A stretch of 64,000 nt of DNA, taken from NCBI RefSeq assembly GCF_002797975.1, contig NZ_PGET01000001.1, positions 930,001 through 994,000 on the forward strand, in the 5' to 3' direction. The first letter of the stretch is position 1, and every line of letters starts with the position of its first letter. Positions 34,912 through 43,483 of this stretch are shown in pieces. Source of the DNA: [Clostridium] celerecrescens 18A (GTDB lineage: Bacteria; Bacillota; Clostridia; Lachnospirales; Lachnospiraceae). The notes below the pieces were generated by a model. The model worked only from the letters and a program-made list of their open reading frames with translations, was not told the DNA's origin and searched no databases. The position numbers and the translations under genes were made by a program.

Positions 34912-36651
34912 ATGACAGTGGCAGATCGGACATTTGGCTGGGTACAGGAGGCCTATACCCTGGATAACTTAAAAAATGTGGTATCCGCGTTCGTGCCGGA
35001 TTCAAAGATCAACAGGATCCTGCGCATGGATAAAATACCCAGGCTCATATCGGAAAAAGACGGGAGAGATGAGTTTATACGGGAATTAAGCGGCGAGGAG
35101 ATCACCATTCCTTATACCCATTTAAAGGGAAAGGGGACACCTGTCGGCTATACAAGGAGCAATGCCCCCTGTTCCGGAATTATCCAGGCAGTTCTGCCAG
35201 GGCAGCGGAAGGAATACCAAAGCGACTGGCCTGCAGATTCCTTTCTGAGATGGGCGGTAAGCATTGGCTTTCTCCATTACAGCCGGACCGATGATGTTTG
35301 TTCCCTGTCCCCCCTGGGGCGTCAATATGCGGAGGCAGCCGAAGGAAGCGAGGAAGAAGCCGGCGCATTAAAGACCGCATTGCTTTCCTATCCGCCCGTA
35401 TGCAGGGTGCTGTCCCTGTTAGGAGAAGAAGGGCATCTGACAAAGTTTGAGATAGGAGCAAGACTTGGCTTCATCGGAGAGGCAGGCTTCACCTCCATTC
35501 CCCAATACATGATCCTGCAGGGACTGGCGGAAGCAGAAACCAGGGAAGAGAGGACAAAGCTTCTTCAGGATACGGAAGGAACCAGCGATAAATACGTCAG
35601 GACTATTTGCAGCTGGCTTTTACAGATGGGCTGGATCAATAAGGTGGCAAAGGAGGTAACTGTTTCTATTGGTGGCCTGACCTGCACCGGAACCATTCCC
35701 CAGTCTTATCAGCTGACGTTAAAGGGAAGGACCATATTAAAACATGTCACAGGAGTTTCAAGGTTTCCAAGGATTCCCAAACGGGTGATGTGGGATATGC
35801 TGGCTACCAAGGTAGCTGACCGGGAATATTTACGCAACCGGCGGACCCATATTATAAAATGTCTGGAAGGTGCCTACCGCTCCCCTTTGCAGGTAAAGGA
35901 GTATTTAAAAGGCATGGGTATGGAAGAGGAGGAGGAGACGATTCTCGATGACCTCCGAAGCTTTGAAAATATTGGGCTTCAAGTGAAAAAGACAGGAAAT
36001 ACCTATCGGATCATGGATGAGATTACCGGTCTTGAACTGCCTTTTAAGAGCCATGGGCCGGTACCGGTGAAATCAGAGGTGTCCTTATGCAAGGATTATC
36101 TAAGATCCCATTTGAACCATGTGGATCATAGGTATCTGATTCTTTTGGATTTGGGATTTGACGGCACCTCTGACCGGGATTATGAGATACAGACAGCCCA
36201 GCTTCTGACTGGAGAACTTAACTTTAAGGGAGCCAGGCTTGGCGATACCAGAAAGCCGGATGTGTGCGTATATTATGGAGAAGATGGGCTGATCATTGAT
36301 AATAAGGCTTATGGAAAGGGGTATTCCCTTCCGATCAAGCAGGCTGATGAGATGTACCGTTATATCGAGGAAAATAAGGAACGGAATGAGAAGCTTAATC
36401 CAAATAAGTGGTGGGAGATCTTTGACAAAGATGTGATTCACTATCACTTCGCATTTGTTTCCGGGGCCTTTACCGGCGGATTTAAGGAAAGGCTTGAGAA
36501 CATCCGGATGCGTTCCGGGATTTACGGAGCCGCAGTCAATTCCATGAATCTTCTTTTGATGGCGGAAGAACTGAAGTCCGGAAGACTGGATTACAAAGAA
36601 TGTTTTAAGCTTTTTGACTGCAATGACGAGATTGTGTTACAACGTTCTTAG
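34912..36651 (+). CDS. FokI-like type IIS restriction endonuclease
   Basis: The 579-residue protein aligns end to end, as I recall the sequence, with FokI (583 residues). It shares RTFGWVQ at the same position 6-12, SDWPADSFLRWAVSIGF, HLTKFEIGARLGF, GFTS-P, EGTSDKYVR, and RIPKRVMWDMLATKVADREY in the three recognition subdomains. The C-terminal nuclease domain has RKPD (Asp 450) and LIIDNKAYGKGYSLPI (Asp 463, Lys 465), and the dimer helix QADEMYRYIEEN with Asp 479 and Arg 483 equivalent to FokI Asp 483 and Arg 487. The catalytic residues are complete. FokI residue Asn 13, a DNA contact, is Glu here. No methyltransferase gene lies anywhere in the window. Confidence 0.93.
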   Translation: MTVADRTFGWVQEAYTLDNLKNVVSAFVPDSKINRILRMDKIPRLISEKDGRDEFIRELSGEEITIPYTHLKGKGTPVGYTRSNAPCSGIIQAVLPGQRKEYQSDWPADSFLRWAVSIGFLHYSRTDDVCSLSPLGRQYAEAAEGSEEEAGALKTALLSYPPVCRVLSLLGEEGHLTKFEIGARLGFIGEAGFTSIPQYMILQGLAEAETREERTKLLQDTEGTSDKYVRTICSWLLQMGWINKVAKEVTVSIGGLTCTGTIPQSYQLTLKGRTILKHVTGVSRFPRIPKRVMWDMLATKVADREYLRNRRTHIIKCLEGAYRSPLQVKEYLKGMGMEEEEETILDDLRSFENIGLQVKKTGNTYRIMDEITGLELPFKSHGPVPVKSEVSLCKDYLRSHLNHVDHRYLILLDLGFDGTSDRDYEIQTAQLLTGELNFKGARLGDTRKPDVCVYYGEDGLIIDNKAYGKGYSLPIKQADEMYRYIEENKERNEKLNPNKWWEIFDKDVIHYHFAFVSGAFTGGFKERLENIRMRSGIYGAAVNSMNLLLMAEELKSGRLDYKECFKLFDCNDEIVLQRS

Positions 36652-36671
36652 GCACATGGAGGTTTGATGAT

Positions 36672-37340
36672 ATGGTGTTGGGAGAATACCTTCCTTTCTG
36701 GAATAAGCTGACAGAGAAACAGAGAATGCTCTTAAAAGATAAAGCCAGGGAAGCCAGGTTTGAAAAGGGTACGCTGGTCCATGGCGGTGCTGACGGCTGC
36801 AGCGGGCTTTTGCTTGTGACCGCGGGGCAGCTAAGGGTTTTCATGTTATCGGATGAGGGGCGGGAGCTGACGCTTTACCGTCTGCTTGAGCGGGATATCT
36901 GCCTTTTTTCCGGTCCCTGTATGGTTAAAAACATTCAGTTCGATGTGACGGTGGAAGCGGAGCAGGATTCCGTGGTTTCTGTAATCCCGCCGGAAGTTTA
37001 TAAGACGCTGATGGAGCAGTCGGCAGTTGTTTCCAATTTTACCAATGAGCTTATGGCTTCCCGTTTTTCCGATGTCATGTGGCTGATGGACCAGGTCTTA
37101 AATAAGAAAATGGATGGCCGCCTGGCCGCTTTTCTTCTGGAAGAGGGAAGGCTTAACGGTTCCAGTGAGCTTTCCATCACCCATGAGCAGATTGCCCATC
37201 ACCTGGGAACTGCAAGAGAAGTGGTTACCCGGCTTTTGCGCTTGTTCCAGGCAGATCATCTGGTAAAGCTCACCAGAGGAAACGTGGAGCTGCTGAATGA
37301 AGAGGGGTTGGAGCTGCTTGCTGCGAACAGTCTGCGGTAG
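36672..37340 (+). CDS. Crp/Fnr family transcription regulator
   Basis: The 222-residue protein has an N-terminal cyclic-nucleotide-binding-like domain and a C-terminal winged helix (ITHEQIAHHLGTAREVVTRLL). There are three cysteines but no Fnr-type N-terminal Cys cluster, so it is not a classical iron-sulfur Fnr. The Cys near residues 79-85 (DICLFSGPC) may be redox-active, as in some clostridial Crp relatives. It stands 21 bases after the FokI-like gene and upstream of a SulP transporter, which is a frequent Crp-SulP pairing. Confidence 0.9.
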   Translation: MVLGEYLPFWNKLTEKQRMLLKDKAREARFEKGTLVHGGADGCSGLLLVTAGQLRVFMLSDEGRELTLYRLLERDICLFSGPCMVKNIQFDVTVEAEQDSVVSVIPPEVYKTLMEQSAVVSNFTNELMASRFSDVMWLMDQVLNKKMDGRLAAFLLEEGRLNGSSELSITHEQIAHHLGTAREVVTRLLRLFQADHLVKLTRGNVELLNEEGLELLAANSLR

Positions 37341-37367
37341 AAATCCTTGTACTATTTGAAAAACATT

Positions 37368-37406
37368 GGAAATTTCCTTGCATTCTTCCTTTTTCACAGT
37401 TATATT
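37368..37406 (+). promoter_or_regulatory. SulP promoter with an overlapping palindrome
   Basis: TTGCAT (37378-37383), 17 bases, TATATT (37401-37406). GGAAATTTCC (37368-37377) is a perfect palindrome that ends at the -35 box and could be the site of the neighbouring Crp/Fnr regulator. Confidence 0.55.
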
Positions 37407-37452
37407 ATAAAAAGTTTATAAAATATTTATAATGTACAGAGGAACAGGAAAG

Positions 37453-39090
37453 ATGAAGGATATTATCCCACAGTTTTTTTTATCAATGAAGCATTACACA
37501 AGGGAGCAGTTTGTAAAGGATGTCATTTCAGGGATCATCGTGGCGATCATTGCTCTGCCCCTTTCCATCGCCCTTGCCCTGGCTTCCGGTGTGACGCCGG
37601 AGCAGGGGCTTTATACAGCCATTGTTGCAGGCTTTGTGATTTCTTTTTTGGGTGGCAGCAAGGTGCAGATCGCAGGGCCTACGGCAGCATTTGCATCCAT
37701 TGTAGCCGGAATTGTCTTAAAAAACGGGCTTGACGGCCTGGCTGCTGCAACCGTCATGGCCGGGATTCTCCTTGTAATCATGGGGTTTTTACGACTGGGA
37801 AGCCTGATACGCTTTATTCCATATACCATTACAAGCGGGTTCACCGCTGGCATTGCGGTGACCATTTTTATCGGCCAGATAAAGGATTTCCTTGGTCTTA
37901 CCTTTGAAAAGGCGCCGGTGGAGACCATGGAAAAGCTGGAGCAGGTGGTACGCACCATCGGAACCTTTAATCCAATGGCGCTGGCCATAGGAATGATCGC
38001 TCTTGCCGTACTTATCATCTGGCCAAGATATTTTAAAAAGGTCCCCCCATCCCTGATTGCAGTTATTCTGACTGCTGTTTTAGTAAAAGTACTGGATCTT
38101 CCGGTTCATACCATAGGGGATCTGTATACCATCTCTCCGAAACTTCCGGAACTGCATATTCCGAGGCTGTCCTTTGCCATGATGGGAAAGGTCATGCCCG
38201 ATGCAGTGACCATCGCGGTGCTGGCCGCCATCGAATCATTGTTGTCCTGCGTTGTGGCTGACGGTATGATAGGCAGCAGGCACAATTCAAACATGGAACT
38301 GATCGCCCAGGGTGTTGGAAATACCTTCTCCGCCCTGTTTGGAGGAATTCCTGCGACTGGCGCAATTGCACGGACAGCCGCCAACGTTAAAAACGGGGGA
38401 AGGACTCCTGTGGCTGGAATGGTTCACGCGGTTCTTTTGCTGTTGATCCTCATATTCCTGATGCCCTATGCAGCTCTTATCCCTATGCCGGCCATTGCAG
38501 CGATTCTGTTTATGGTTGCTTACAATATGAGCGAGTGGAGAGAATTTGTTTCAATTGTAAAAACTTCCCCCAAAAGCGATTGGTCGGTGCTTCTGGTATC
38601 GTTTGTCCTTACTGTGGTATTTGATCTGGTTATGGCCATCGGCGTCGGCCTGGTCATCGCTTCTTTGCTGTTCATGAAGCGGATGGCAGATGTGGCCGAG
38701 GTAAATGGCTGGAAGTATCTGGAGGATGAAGAGGATCATGATGGAGACCGAATTGACTTAAAGCCGGTTCCGGGACATGTAGCCGTATTCGAAATCAATG
38801 GCCCGATGTTCTTTGGAGCCGCTGATAAGATATCCAAGGTAGTCTTAGAAGATGGAAAGAGAGTGCTGATCCTTCGTATGCGGAGCGTGCCGGCCATGGA
38901 TACAACTGCATTAAAAAGTTTAAAAAAGCTTTACAACAGCTTAAAAAGAAAGAACGTTACACTGGTATTATCCCATGTAAACGAGCAGCCCATGTCAATG
39001 ATGGAACGGGCGGGATTTGTAGAAGATATGGGAAGAGAGAATATTGCGGGATGTATTGATGATGCTTTAATGCGCGCCTCCGTATTATAA
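37453..39090 (+). CDS. SulP family anion permease with STAS domain
   Basis: The product of about 545 residues has 12-14 transmembrane helices from near residue 25 (IVAIIALPLSIALALASG, a SulP hallmark) to about 430. A C-terminal cytoplasmic STAS domain follows (VAVFEINGPMFFGAADKI, RMRSVPAMDTTALKSL). SulP proteins move sulfate, bicarbonate or dicarboxylates; no carbonic anhydrase or sulfur gene nearby decides. The start MKDIIPQF at 37453 is preferred; an ATG at 37432 has no ribosome binding site. Confidence 0.93.
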   Translation: MKDIIPQFFLSMKHYTREQFVKDVISGIIVAIIALPLSIALALASGVTPEQGLYTAIVAGFVISFLGGSKVQIAGPTAAFASIVAGIVLKNGLDGLAAATVMAGILLVIMGFLRLGSLIRFIPYTITSGFTAGIAVTIFIGQIKDFLGLTFEKAPVETMEKLEQVVRTIGTFNPMALAIGMIALAVLIIWPRYFKKVPPSLIAVILTAVLVKVLDLPVHTIGDLYTISPKLPELHIPRLSFAMMGKVMPDAVTIAVLAAIESLLSCVVADGMIGSRHNSNMELIAQGVGNTFSALFGGIPATGAIARTAANVKNGGRTPVAGMVHAVLLLLILIFLMPYAALIPMPAIAAILFMVAYNMSEWREFVSIVKTSPKSDWSVLLVSFVLTVVFDLVMAIGVGLVIASLLFMKRMADVAEVNGWKYLEDEEDHDGDRIDLKPVPGHVAVFEINGPMFFGAADKISKVVLEDGKRVLILRMRSVPAMDTTALKSLKKLYNSLKRKNVTLVLSHVNEQPMSMMERAGFVEDMGRENIAGCIDDALMRASVL

Positions 39091-39111
39091 AAGCCAGAAA
39101 GGCAAAATCAG

Positions 39112-39160
39112 GCCATAAGAAGCCAGAGAAAAGATAATTTTCGGCTTCTTATGGCTTTTC
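39112..39160 (+). terminator. Terminator of the SulP gene
   Basis: A perfect 13-bp stem GCCATAAGAAGCC / GGCTTCTTATGGC, loop of 18 bases, then TTTTC. Confidence 0.8.
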
Positions 39161-39358
39161 CATTTTCAATGAGCCATTTATTAAAAAATGGATTGCTGTT
39201 GTTGTAAAACTGTGTGTATGTATATGAATACAGCTTATTTTTGTATGTATTAGAATACCTGGATCCGCAGAGGGAAGTCCGGATGAGATTTTTTCAAATC
39301 CGAAAGAAGAGAGAACCAGACAATTTTTATCAAGGATTTTTTCCCTGGATTTCAATAA
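39161..39358. other. Intergenic stretch between SulP and deacetylase genes
   Basis: Between the two terminators there are about 200 bases with no supported gene. A plus-strand frame from 39283 runs through the second terminator and into the deacetylase end, so I do not count it. Confidence 0.5.
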
Positions 39359-39407
39359 AAAAGATGAGCTTTGAATGGTATAAAACCATTTTAAAAGCTC
39401 ATCTTTT
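39359..39407 (-). terminator. Terminator of the polysaccharide deacetylase gene
   Basis: AAAAGATGAGCTTT pairs with AAAGCTCATCTTTT. On the minus strand it is followed by TTTATTG. It may work in both directions. Confidence 0.75.
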
Positions 39408-39440
39408 ATTCCATAAATACAATTTTAGAAGACAGCGTTT

Positions 39441-40298
39441 CTACTGAGCCACCAGCTGATCCAGAGACTTGAACTGATAGCCCATTTCCTCCCATTTCGT
39501 CAGCAATTCATCAAGAATCTGGGCGTTGGTGCTGGAGGTGCTGTGTAAGAGCACGACAGCGCCGGGATGGATCCTGCCTAAAAGCTTTTTAAAGGCTTCT
39601 TCCTTTGTGGGCTGCTTATCCTGATACCAGTCAACGTAGGCAAGGCTCCAGAAAAAGGTTTTGTAGCCTATATCATTCGCCATTTTTAAATTGGCCTCAC
39701 TGTATTTCCCCTGTGGCGGACGGTAGTATTGTTTCATGGGCTGTCCGGTAGTCTGTTCAAAAAGGTTCTCTAAATCCTTAATCTCTTTTTCAAATGCTTC
39801 TTTTGAAGATATCTTAGACATATCCGGATGGTGATAGGTATGATTGCCTACGATATGGCCTTCTGCAACCATACGCTTTACTAACTCCGGAGCAGTCTCT
39901 ATGTAATTTCCTACTACAAAAAAGGTGGCCGGGGCATTATGTTTCTTTAATGCATCCAGTATAGCAGCGGTATTTCCGTTTTCGTATCCGGCATCAAAGG
40001 TCAGATAAAGAACTTTATCCGGGGTTTTTTCAGCGTAATAGGCATTGTACTGTTTCAAATAGTCCATGGTAGCATTGGCTACCGGCGGCTGCCCTTCCTG
40101 CTGGAAACTTAACCCCCAGTTTCCATCTGCAGCAGTCTCCACGGCCCTGTGTTGTTCGACCATCATGGCTCCAAGGTGGCCGGCCAGAAAGGCGCAGAGG
40201 AAAAGCAGGAATACCATAATTGCTTTCTTTCCTGTTTCTGGAGGGATAGAAAGCTTTCTGATTCTTTCTGCAATCTTTAATTTTTGCAAAAATTTCAT
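39441..40298 (-). CDS. Polysaccharide deacetylase (PdaA-like)
   Basis: The 285-residue protein is membrane-anchored or secreted by one N-terminal helix (IMVFLLFLCAFLAGHLGAMM) and has a NodB-homology domain from about residue 95. Motifs are TFDAGYE (metal/catalytic Asp), GNHTYHHPDM (the H-x3-H zinc pair), YYRPPQGKYS, WSLAYVDW and VVLLHS. PdaA deacetylates N-acetylmuramic acid on the way to spore-cortex muramic delta-lactam. The TFDAGYEN form suits that class, hinting at a spore-former. Single gene; start ATG behind CGGAGCTTTATTC. Confidence 0.9.
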   Translation of the reverse strand: MKFLQKLKIAERIRKLSIPPETGKKAIMVFLLFLCAFLAGHLGAMMVEQHRAVETAADGNWGLSFQQEGQPPVANATMDYLKQYNAYYAEKTPDKVLYLTFDAGYENGNTAAILDALKKHNAPATFFVVGNYIETAPELVKRMVAEGHIVGNHTYHHPDMSKISSKEAFEKEIKDLENLFEQTTGQPMKQYYRPPQGKYSEANLKMANDIGYKTFFWSLAYVDWYQDKQPTKEEAFKKLLGRIHPGAVVLLHSTSSTNAQILDELLTKWEEMGYQFKSLDQLVAQ

Positions 40299-40357
40299 GA
40301 ATAAAGCTCCGTTATATTACATTTGTTTCAATATATGAAACGGACCTCTGTCCTTAT

Positions 40358-41296
40358 TCAAAAAGATTGTATTACCGTACCTGCTTTACCTTCCAGACTT
40401 GCTTCTGCTTTGTCCAGAGAGGTAATGATGGCTTTCCGGTTTTTGCCGTTTTGCAAAAAATCCACGGAGGCTTCTATTTTTGGGAGCATAGAGCCTGATT
40501 CAAACTGTCCTTCCTGAATGTAGCCTTCTGCTTCCTCCAGACTCATCTGGCTGATGGGACGTTCATCAGATGTTCCGTAATTCAGAGTAACATTGTCAAC
40601 GTTAGTAAGGATCATGAGCACATCGGCTTCGATTTCCTTTGCAAGCAGTCCGGCCGCCCGGTCCTTTTCAATGACTGCGCTGGCGCCCTTTAAGCGATAT
40701 CCCTGTTCCATCACCGGTATGCCGCCGCCTCCGCAGGCGATGACGATCTGGTCTGCATCCATAACGGCCTTTATGATGTCTATTTCCACAATGGATACAG
40801 GCTTAGGAGAAGCCACGACTCTGCGGAAGCCTTTGCCGGGCACTTCCTCCACATAGTTCCCCTTTTCTTCTTCCTCTTTTGCATCTTCCGCGGACATAAA
40901 ACGTCCCACAGACTTCATGGGGGTGTAAAAAGCCTCGTCATAAGGGTTTACCATCATCTGTGTCAAAATGGTGGCGGCAGATTTGTAAATGCCGCGTTTT
41001 GCAAGTTCTGCCTGAATGCCATTTTGCAGATCATAACCGATGTAACCCTGGCTCATGGCAGAGCATACGGACATGGGCGCAGAAGTATAGCCGTCGTGAA
41101 GTTTACCGAATTCATTCATAGCTGTGTGGATCATGCCCACCTGCGGAGCATTGCTGTGGGTGACTGCCACCTGCCAGCCGGCCTCAATAAAATCTGCGAT
41201 TACTTTTGATGTTTCGGCAACTGCCTTTTTCTGTTCCGGAAGATTTGTTCCCAATGCATGATGTCCCAAAGCCAGGACAATACGTTTTTTTGCCAT
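40358..41296 (-). CDS. arcC: Carbamate kinase
   Basis: The 312-residue amino-acid-kinase-fold enzyme contains VTHSNAPQVGMI, CSAMSQGYIGYDLQN, VIACGGGGIPV, VIEKDRAAGLLA and MLPKIEA, all characteristic of carbamate kinase. It makes ATP and carbamate from carbamoyl phosphate in arginine, agmatine or purine breakdown. The N-terminal loop reads ALGHHALG where many relatives have ALGGNALG; similar clostridial variants are known to me. No arginine deiminase or carbamoyltransferase gene is nearby. Start behind GAGAGGGAACAGAT. Confidence 0.95.
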   Translation of the reverse strand: MAKKRIVLALGHHALGTNLPEQKKAVAETSKVIADFIEAGWQVAVTHSNAPQVGMIHTAMNEFGKLHDGYTSAPMSVCSAMSQGYIGYDLQNGIQAELAKRGIYKSAATILTQMMVNPYDEAFYTPMKSVGRFMSAEDAKEEEEKGNYVEEVPGKGFRRVVASPKPVSIVEIDIIKAVMDADQIVIACGGGGIPVMEQGYRLKGASAVIEKDRAAGLLAKEIEADVLMILTNVDNVTLNYGTSDERPISQMSLEEAEGYIQEGQFESGSMLPKIEASVDFLQNGKNRKAIITSLDKAEASLEGKAGTVIQSF

Positions 41297-41653
41297 ATCT
41301 GTTCCCTCTCAATTCCGTATAGTTTGGTCAAAAAGTATAAAGATATTATATTATCAGATAATAAAAAAATCAACAGGTTTAAAGAGATGGGAACCTTTAG
41401 AAAGATTGGAATGATTCTTTAGAAATAATTATGAAAATTTTGGTAGATATCCTGTGATTGGATGGTATAATGTACACGAAAGCAATGAACAGCGCAAAAT
41501 AAAGCAGGCAAAAAAATTTGTTGTACTTGCACATTAGAAATTTTTTGCCTGCCTTTCATAGGGCGAATGCCCGTGAGTGTAAACCTACGGTTTTACAAGC
41601 TGCACTGCGGATGTATGGTACAAAGTATAAGAAAATGAAAGGACACCATATTA
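41297..41653. other. Divergent intergenic region with a hairpin leader before the CPBP gene
   Basis: A TATAAT-like box lies at 41466-41471 with a poor -35. Downstream, AAAGCAGGCAAAAAAATTT (41501-41519) pairs with AAATTTTTTGCCTGCCTTT (41538-41556) in a near-perfect 19-bp stem with an 18-base loop. GGGCGAATGCCC (41561-41572) forms a second small hairpin. The stem is not followed by a T-run, so it may protect or regulate the leader rather than terminate it. Confidence 0.45.
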
Positions 41654-42397
41654 ATGATATCAATCATCCTGCATCTGATCCTTCCCATGTTTTTTTATAC
41701 AGCCATGACGACAGTTTTATATTTATACTTAAACTTAGGCCCATTGGAAGCCACCGCCTTATCCGCCATTTTAGTCTCCCCCGTGCTATATTACTTTTAT
41801 TCCGCAGACCAAAGGCGCCGTGGAGCCCAAGCTTCCCCAGGATTTAATCTTCATGGCTGCTTAATCTATATCTTAATATTTGGATCATCCTTATGCATCC
41901 TCGGCAATTATATAGTGAATATACTTGGACTAACTGAAATATCCGTGTCCTATAAGGAAGCGGAAAATAACTTATATTCTGCGTCCTTTCCCCTTCAGCT
42001 CCTTGCTTCCGGCTTTATGATCCCTTTTGCAGAAGAGATCATATTCCGTGGACTGGGTTTTGCCGCGCTTAAGGAAAAGCTACCCTTTTGGCTGTCTGCA
42101 GCCTTATCCGCAGCTCTTTTCGGGCTTTACCATGGAAATCTTCCCCAGGGAGCTTATGCTTTTCTCATTGGCCTGGCAGTTGCCTGGCTGTATGAGATTT
42201 CAGGAACATTGCTGGCCCCTTATCTATTTCATGTATCAGCAAATTTACTGTCGCTCTTGGTAGTGAATACTGAGCGTTTGAATTCTTTGTTTTATACAGA
42301 CCGGAGGCCGGTTTTGGCGGCCGCATCAGCGGTGGTGTCTGCCATTTGTGCAATCCGCATTTATCAGAAAAACAATTTTAAGGAGGATGTTGTGTGA
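41654..42397 (+). CDS. CPBP family intramembrane metalloprotease (Abi/CAAX-like)
   Basis: The 247-residue protein has about seven transmembrane helices and the three CPBP motifs: PFAEEIIFRGLGF (Glu-Glu and Arg), FGLYHGNLPQG (His) and HVSANLLS (His). The family includes Rce1-like CAAX proteases and bacteriocin-immunity proteins, and the substrate here is unknown. The next gene starts inside its stop codon region (GTGA overlap), so the two are translated together. Confidence 0.9.
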   Translation: MISIILHLILPMFFYTAMTTVLYLYLNLGPLEATALSAILVSPVLYYFYSADQRRRGAQASPGFNLHGCLIYILIFGSSLCILGNYIVNILGLTEISVSYKEAENNLYSASFPLQLLASGFMIPFAEEIIFRGLGFAALKEKLPFWLSAALSAALFGLYHGNLPQGAYAFLIGLAVAWLYEISGTLLAPYLFHVSANLLSLLVVNTERLNSLFYTDRRPVLAAASAVVSAICAIRIYQKNNFKEDVV

Positions 42398-43413
42398 AAC
42401 TTTTATCTGTAGCAATTCCATGTTACAACTCTGAGTCCTATATGAGGCACTGTATTGATTCTCTGCTGCCGGGAGGCGATGAGGTTGAGATCCTTATTGT
42501 GGATGACGGATCTACCAAAGACCATACAGCAGAAATCGCGGATGAATATGAAAGAAATTATCCGGAAATCTGCCGGGCGATCCATCAGGAGAACGGCGGC
42601 CATGGCGCGGCAGTCAATGCTGGCTTAAAAAATGCCACTGGAATTTATTTTAAGGTGGTAGACAGCGATGACTGGGTGGACGAGTCTGCTTATAAGGAAA
42701 TTCTGGATACTTTGCGGCGATTTGTTTATGGGGAAGAGACCCTGGATATGCTGATCAGCAATTTTGTATATGAAAAGCAGGGAGCAGCCCGGAAAAAAGT
42801 CATGAATTACCGCACCGCCCTTCCTAAGAATGAGATGTTTAGCTGGGATGAGGTCAAGGTGTTCCTGCTTGGGCATTATATTCTCATGCATTCGGTGATT
42901 TACCGGACAGAGCTTCTGATACAATGCGGTCTGGAACTTCCCATGCACACTTTTTATGTGGATAATATATTTGTTTACCAGCCGCTGCCTCACGTAAGAA
43001 CCATGTATTATTTGGATGTAAACTTCTACAGGTACTTTATCGGTAGAGATGACCAGTCTGTAAACGAATCGGTCATGATCGGCCGCATTGACCAGCAGAT
43101 CAAGGTGACAAAACTAATGCTTGGCTATTACGATGTAATGAAGATCAAGCAGCGTAAGCTGCGTCATTACATGGTGCGGTATTTGGAGATCATGATGACC
43201 ATATCCTCCATCCTTGCAATTAAGTCAGATAATGATGAAAATATGGAAAAGAAAAAGGAATTATGGCAACATCTACGCAAGCAGAACTTACCGCTGTTCC
43301 TAAGGCTTCGGTGGGGCTTTATGGGTCAGGGAGTCAATCTCCCTGGAAAAAGCGGAAGGAAATTCCCTATTACGATCTATAAAATGACCCAGAAATTTTT
43401 CGGTTTTAACTAA
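42394..43413 (+). CDS. Glycosyltransferase family 2
   Basis: The 339-residue GT-A enzyme has an N-terminal catalytic domain (SVAIPCYNSESYMRHCIDSL, ILIVDDGSTKDHTA, VVDSDDW containing the metal-binding DxD-type site) and a C-terminal helical part. There is no transmembrane segment, so it is a cytoplasmic or peripheral transferase probably adding a sugar to a cell-surface glycan or lipid. The GTG start overlaps the CPBP gene stop; ribosome binding site AAGGAGGATGTT. Confidence 0.92.
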   Translation: MKLLSVAIPCYNSESYMRHCIDSLLPGGDEVEILIVDDGSTKDHTAEIADEYERNYPEICRAIHQENGGHGAAVNAGLKNATGIYFKVVDSDDWVDESAYKEILDTLRRFVYGEETLDMLISNFVYEKQGAARKKVMNYRTALPKNEMFSWDEVKVFLLGHYILMHSVIYRTELLIQCGLELPMHTFYVDNIFVYQPLPHVRTMYYLDVNFYRYFIGRDDQSVNESVMIGRIDQQIKVTKLMLGYYDVMKIKQRKLRHYMVRYLEIMMTISSILAIKSDNDENMEKKKELWQHLRKQNLPLFLRLRWGFMGQGVNLPGKSGRKFPITIYKMTQKFFGFN

Positions 43414-43431
43414 AACTACTATTGGCATTAA

Positions 43432-43483
43432 AAAACAAATATCCCCTGGCCTATCAATGAAAGGCGTCAGGGGATATGTTTTA
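43432..43483. terminator. Bidirectional terminator between glycosyltransferase and PAP2 genes
   Basis: ATATCCCCTG and CAGGGGATAT form the core stem, extended by A-rich and T-rich flanks (AAAACA / TGTTTTA), between converging genes. Confidence 0.75.

Noticed and set aside
39214..39447. Plus-strand ORF between SulP and deacetylase
   Set aside because: It spans a terminator and the deacetylase stop and shows no family features.
41518..41847. 109-codon plus-strand ORF over the CPBP start
   Set aside because: Different frame from the CPBP protease, starts within the hairpin arm, no family match.
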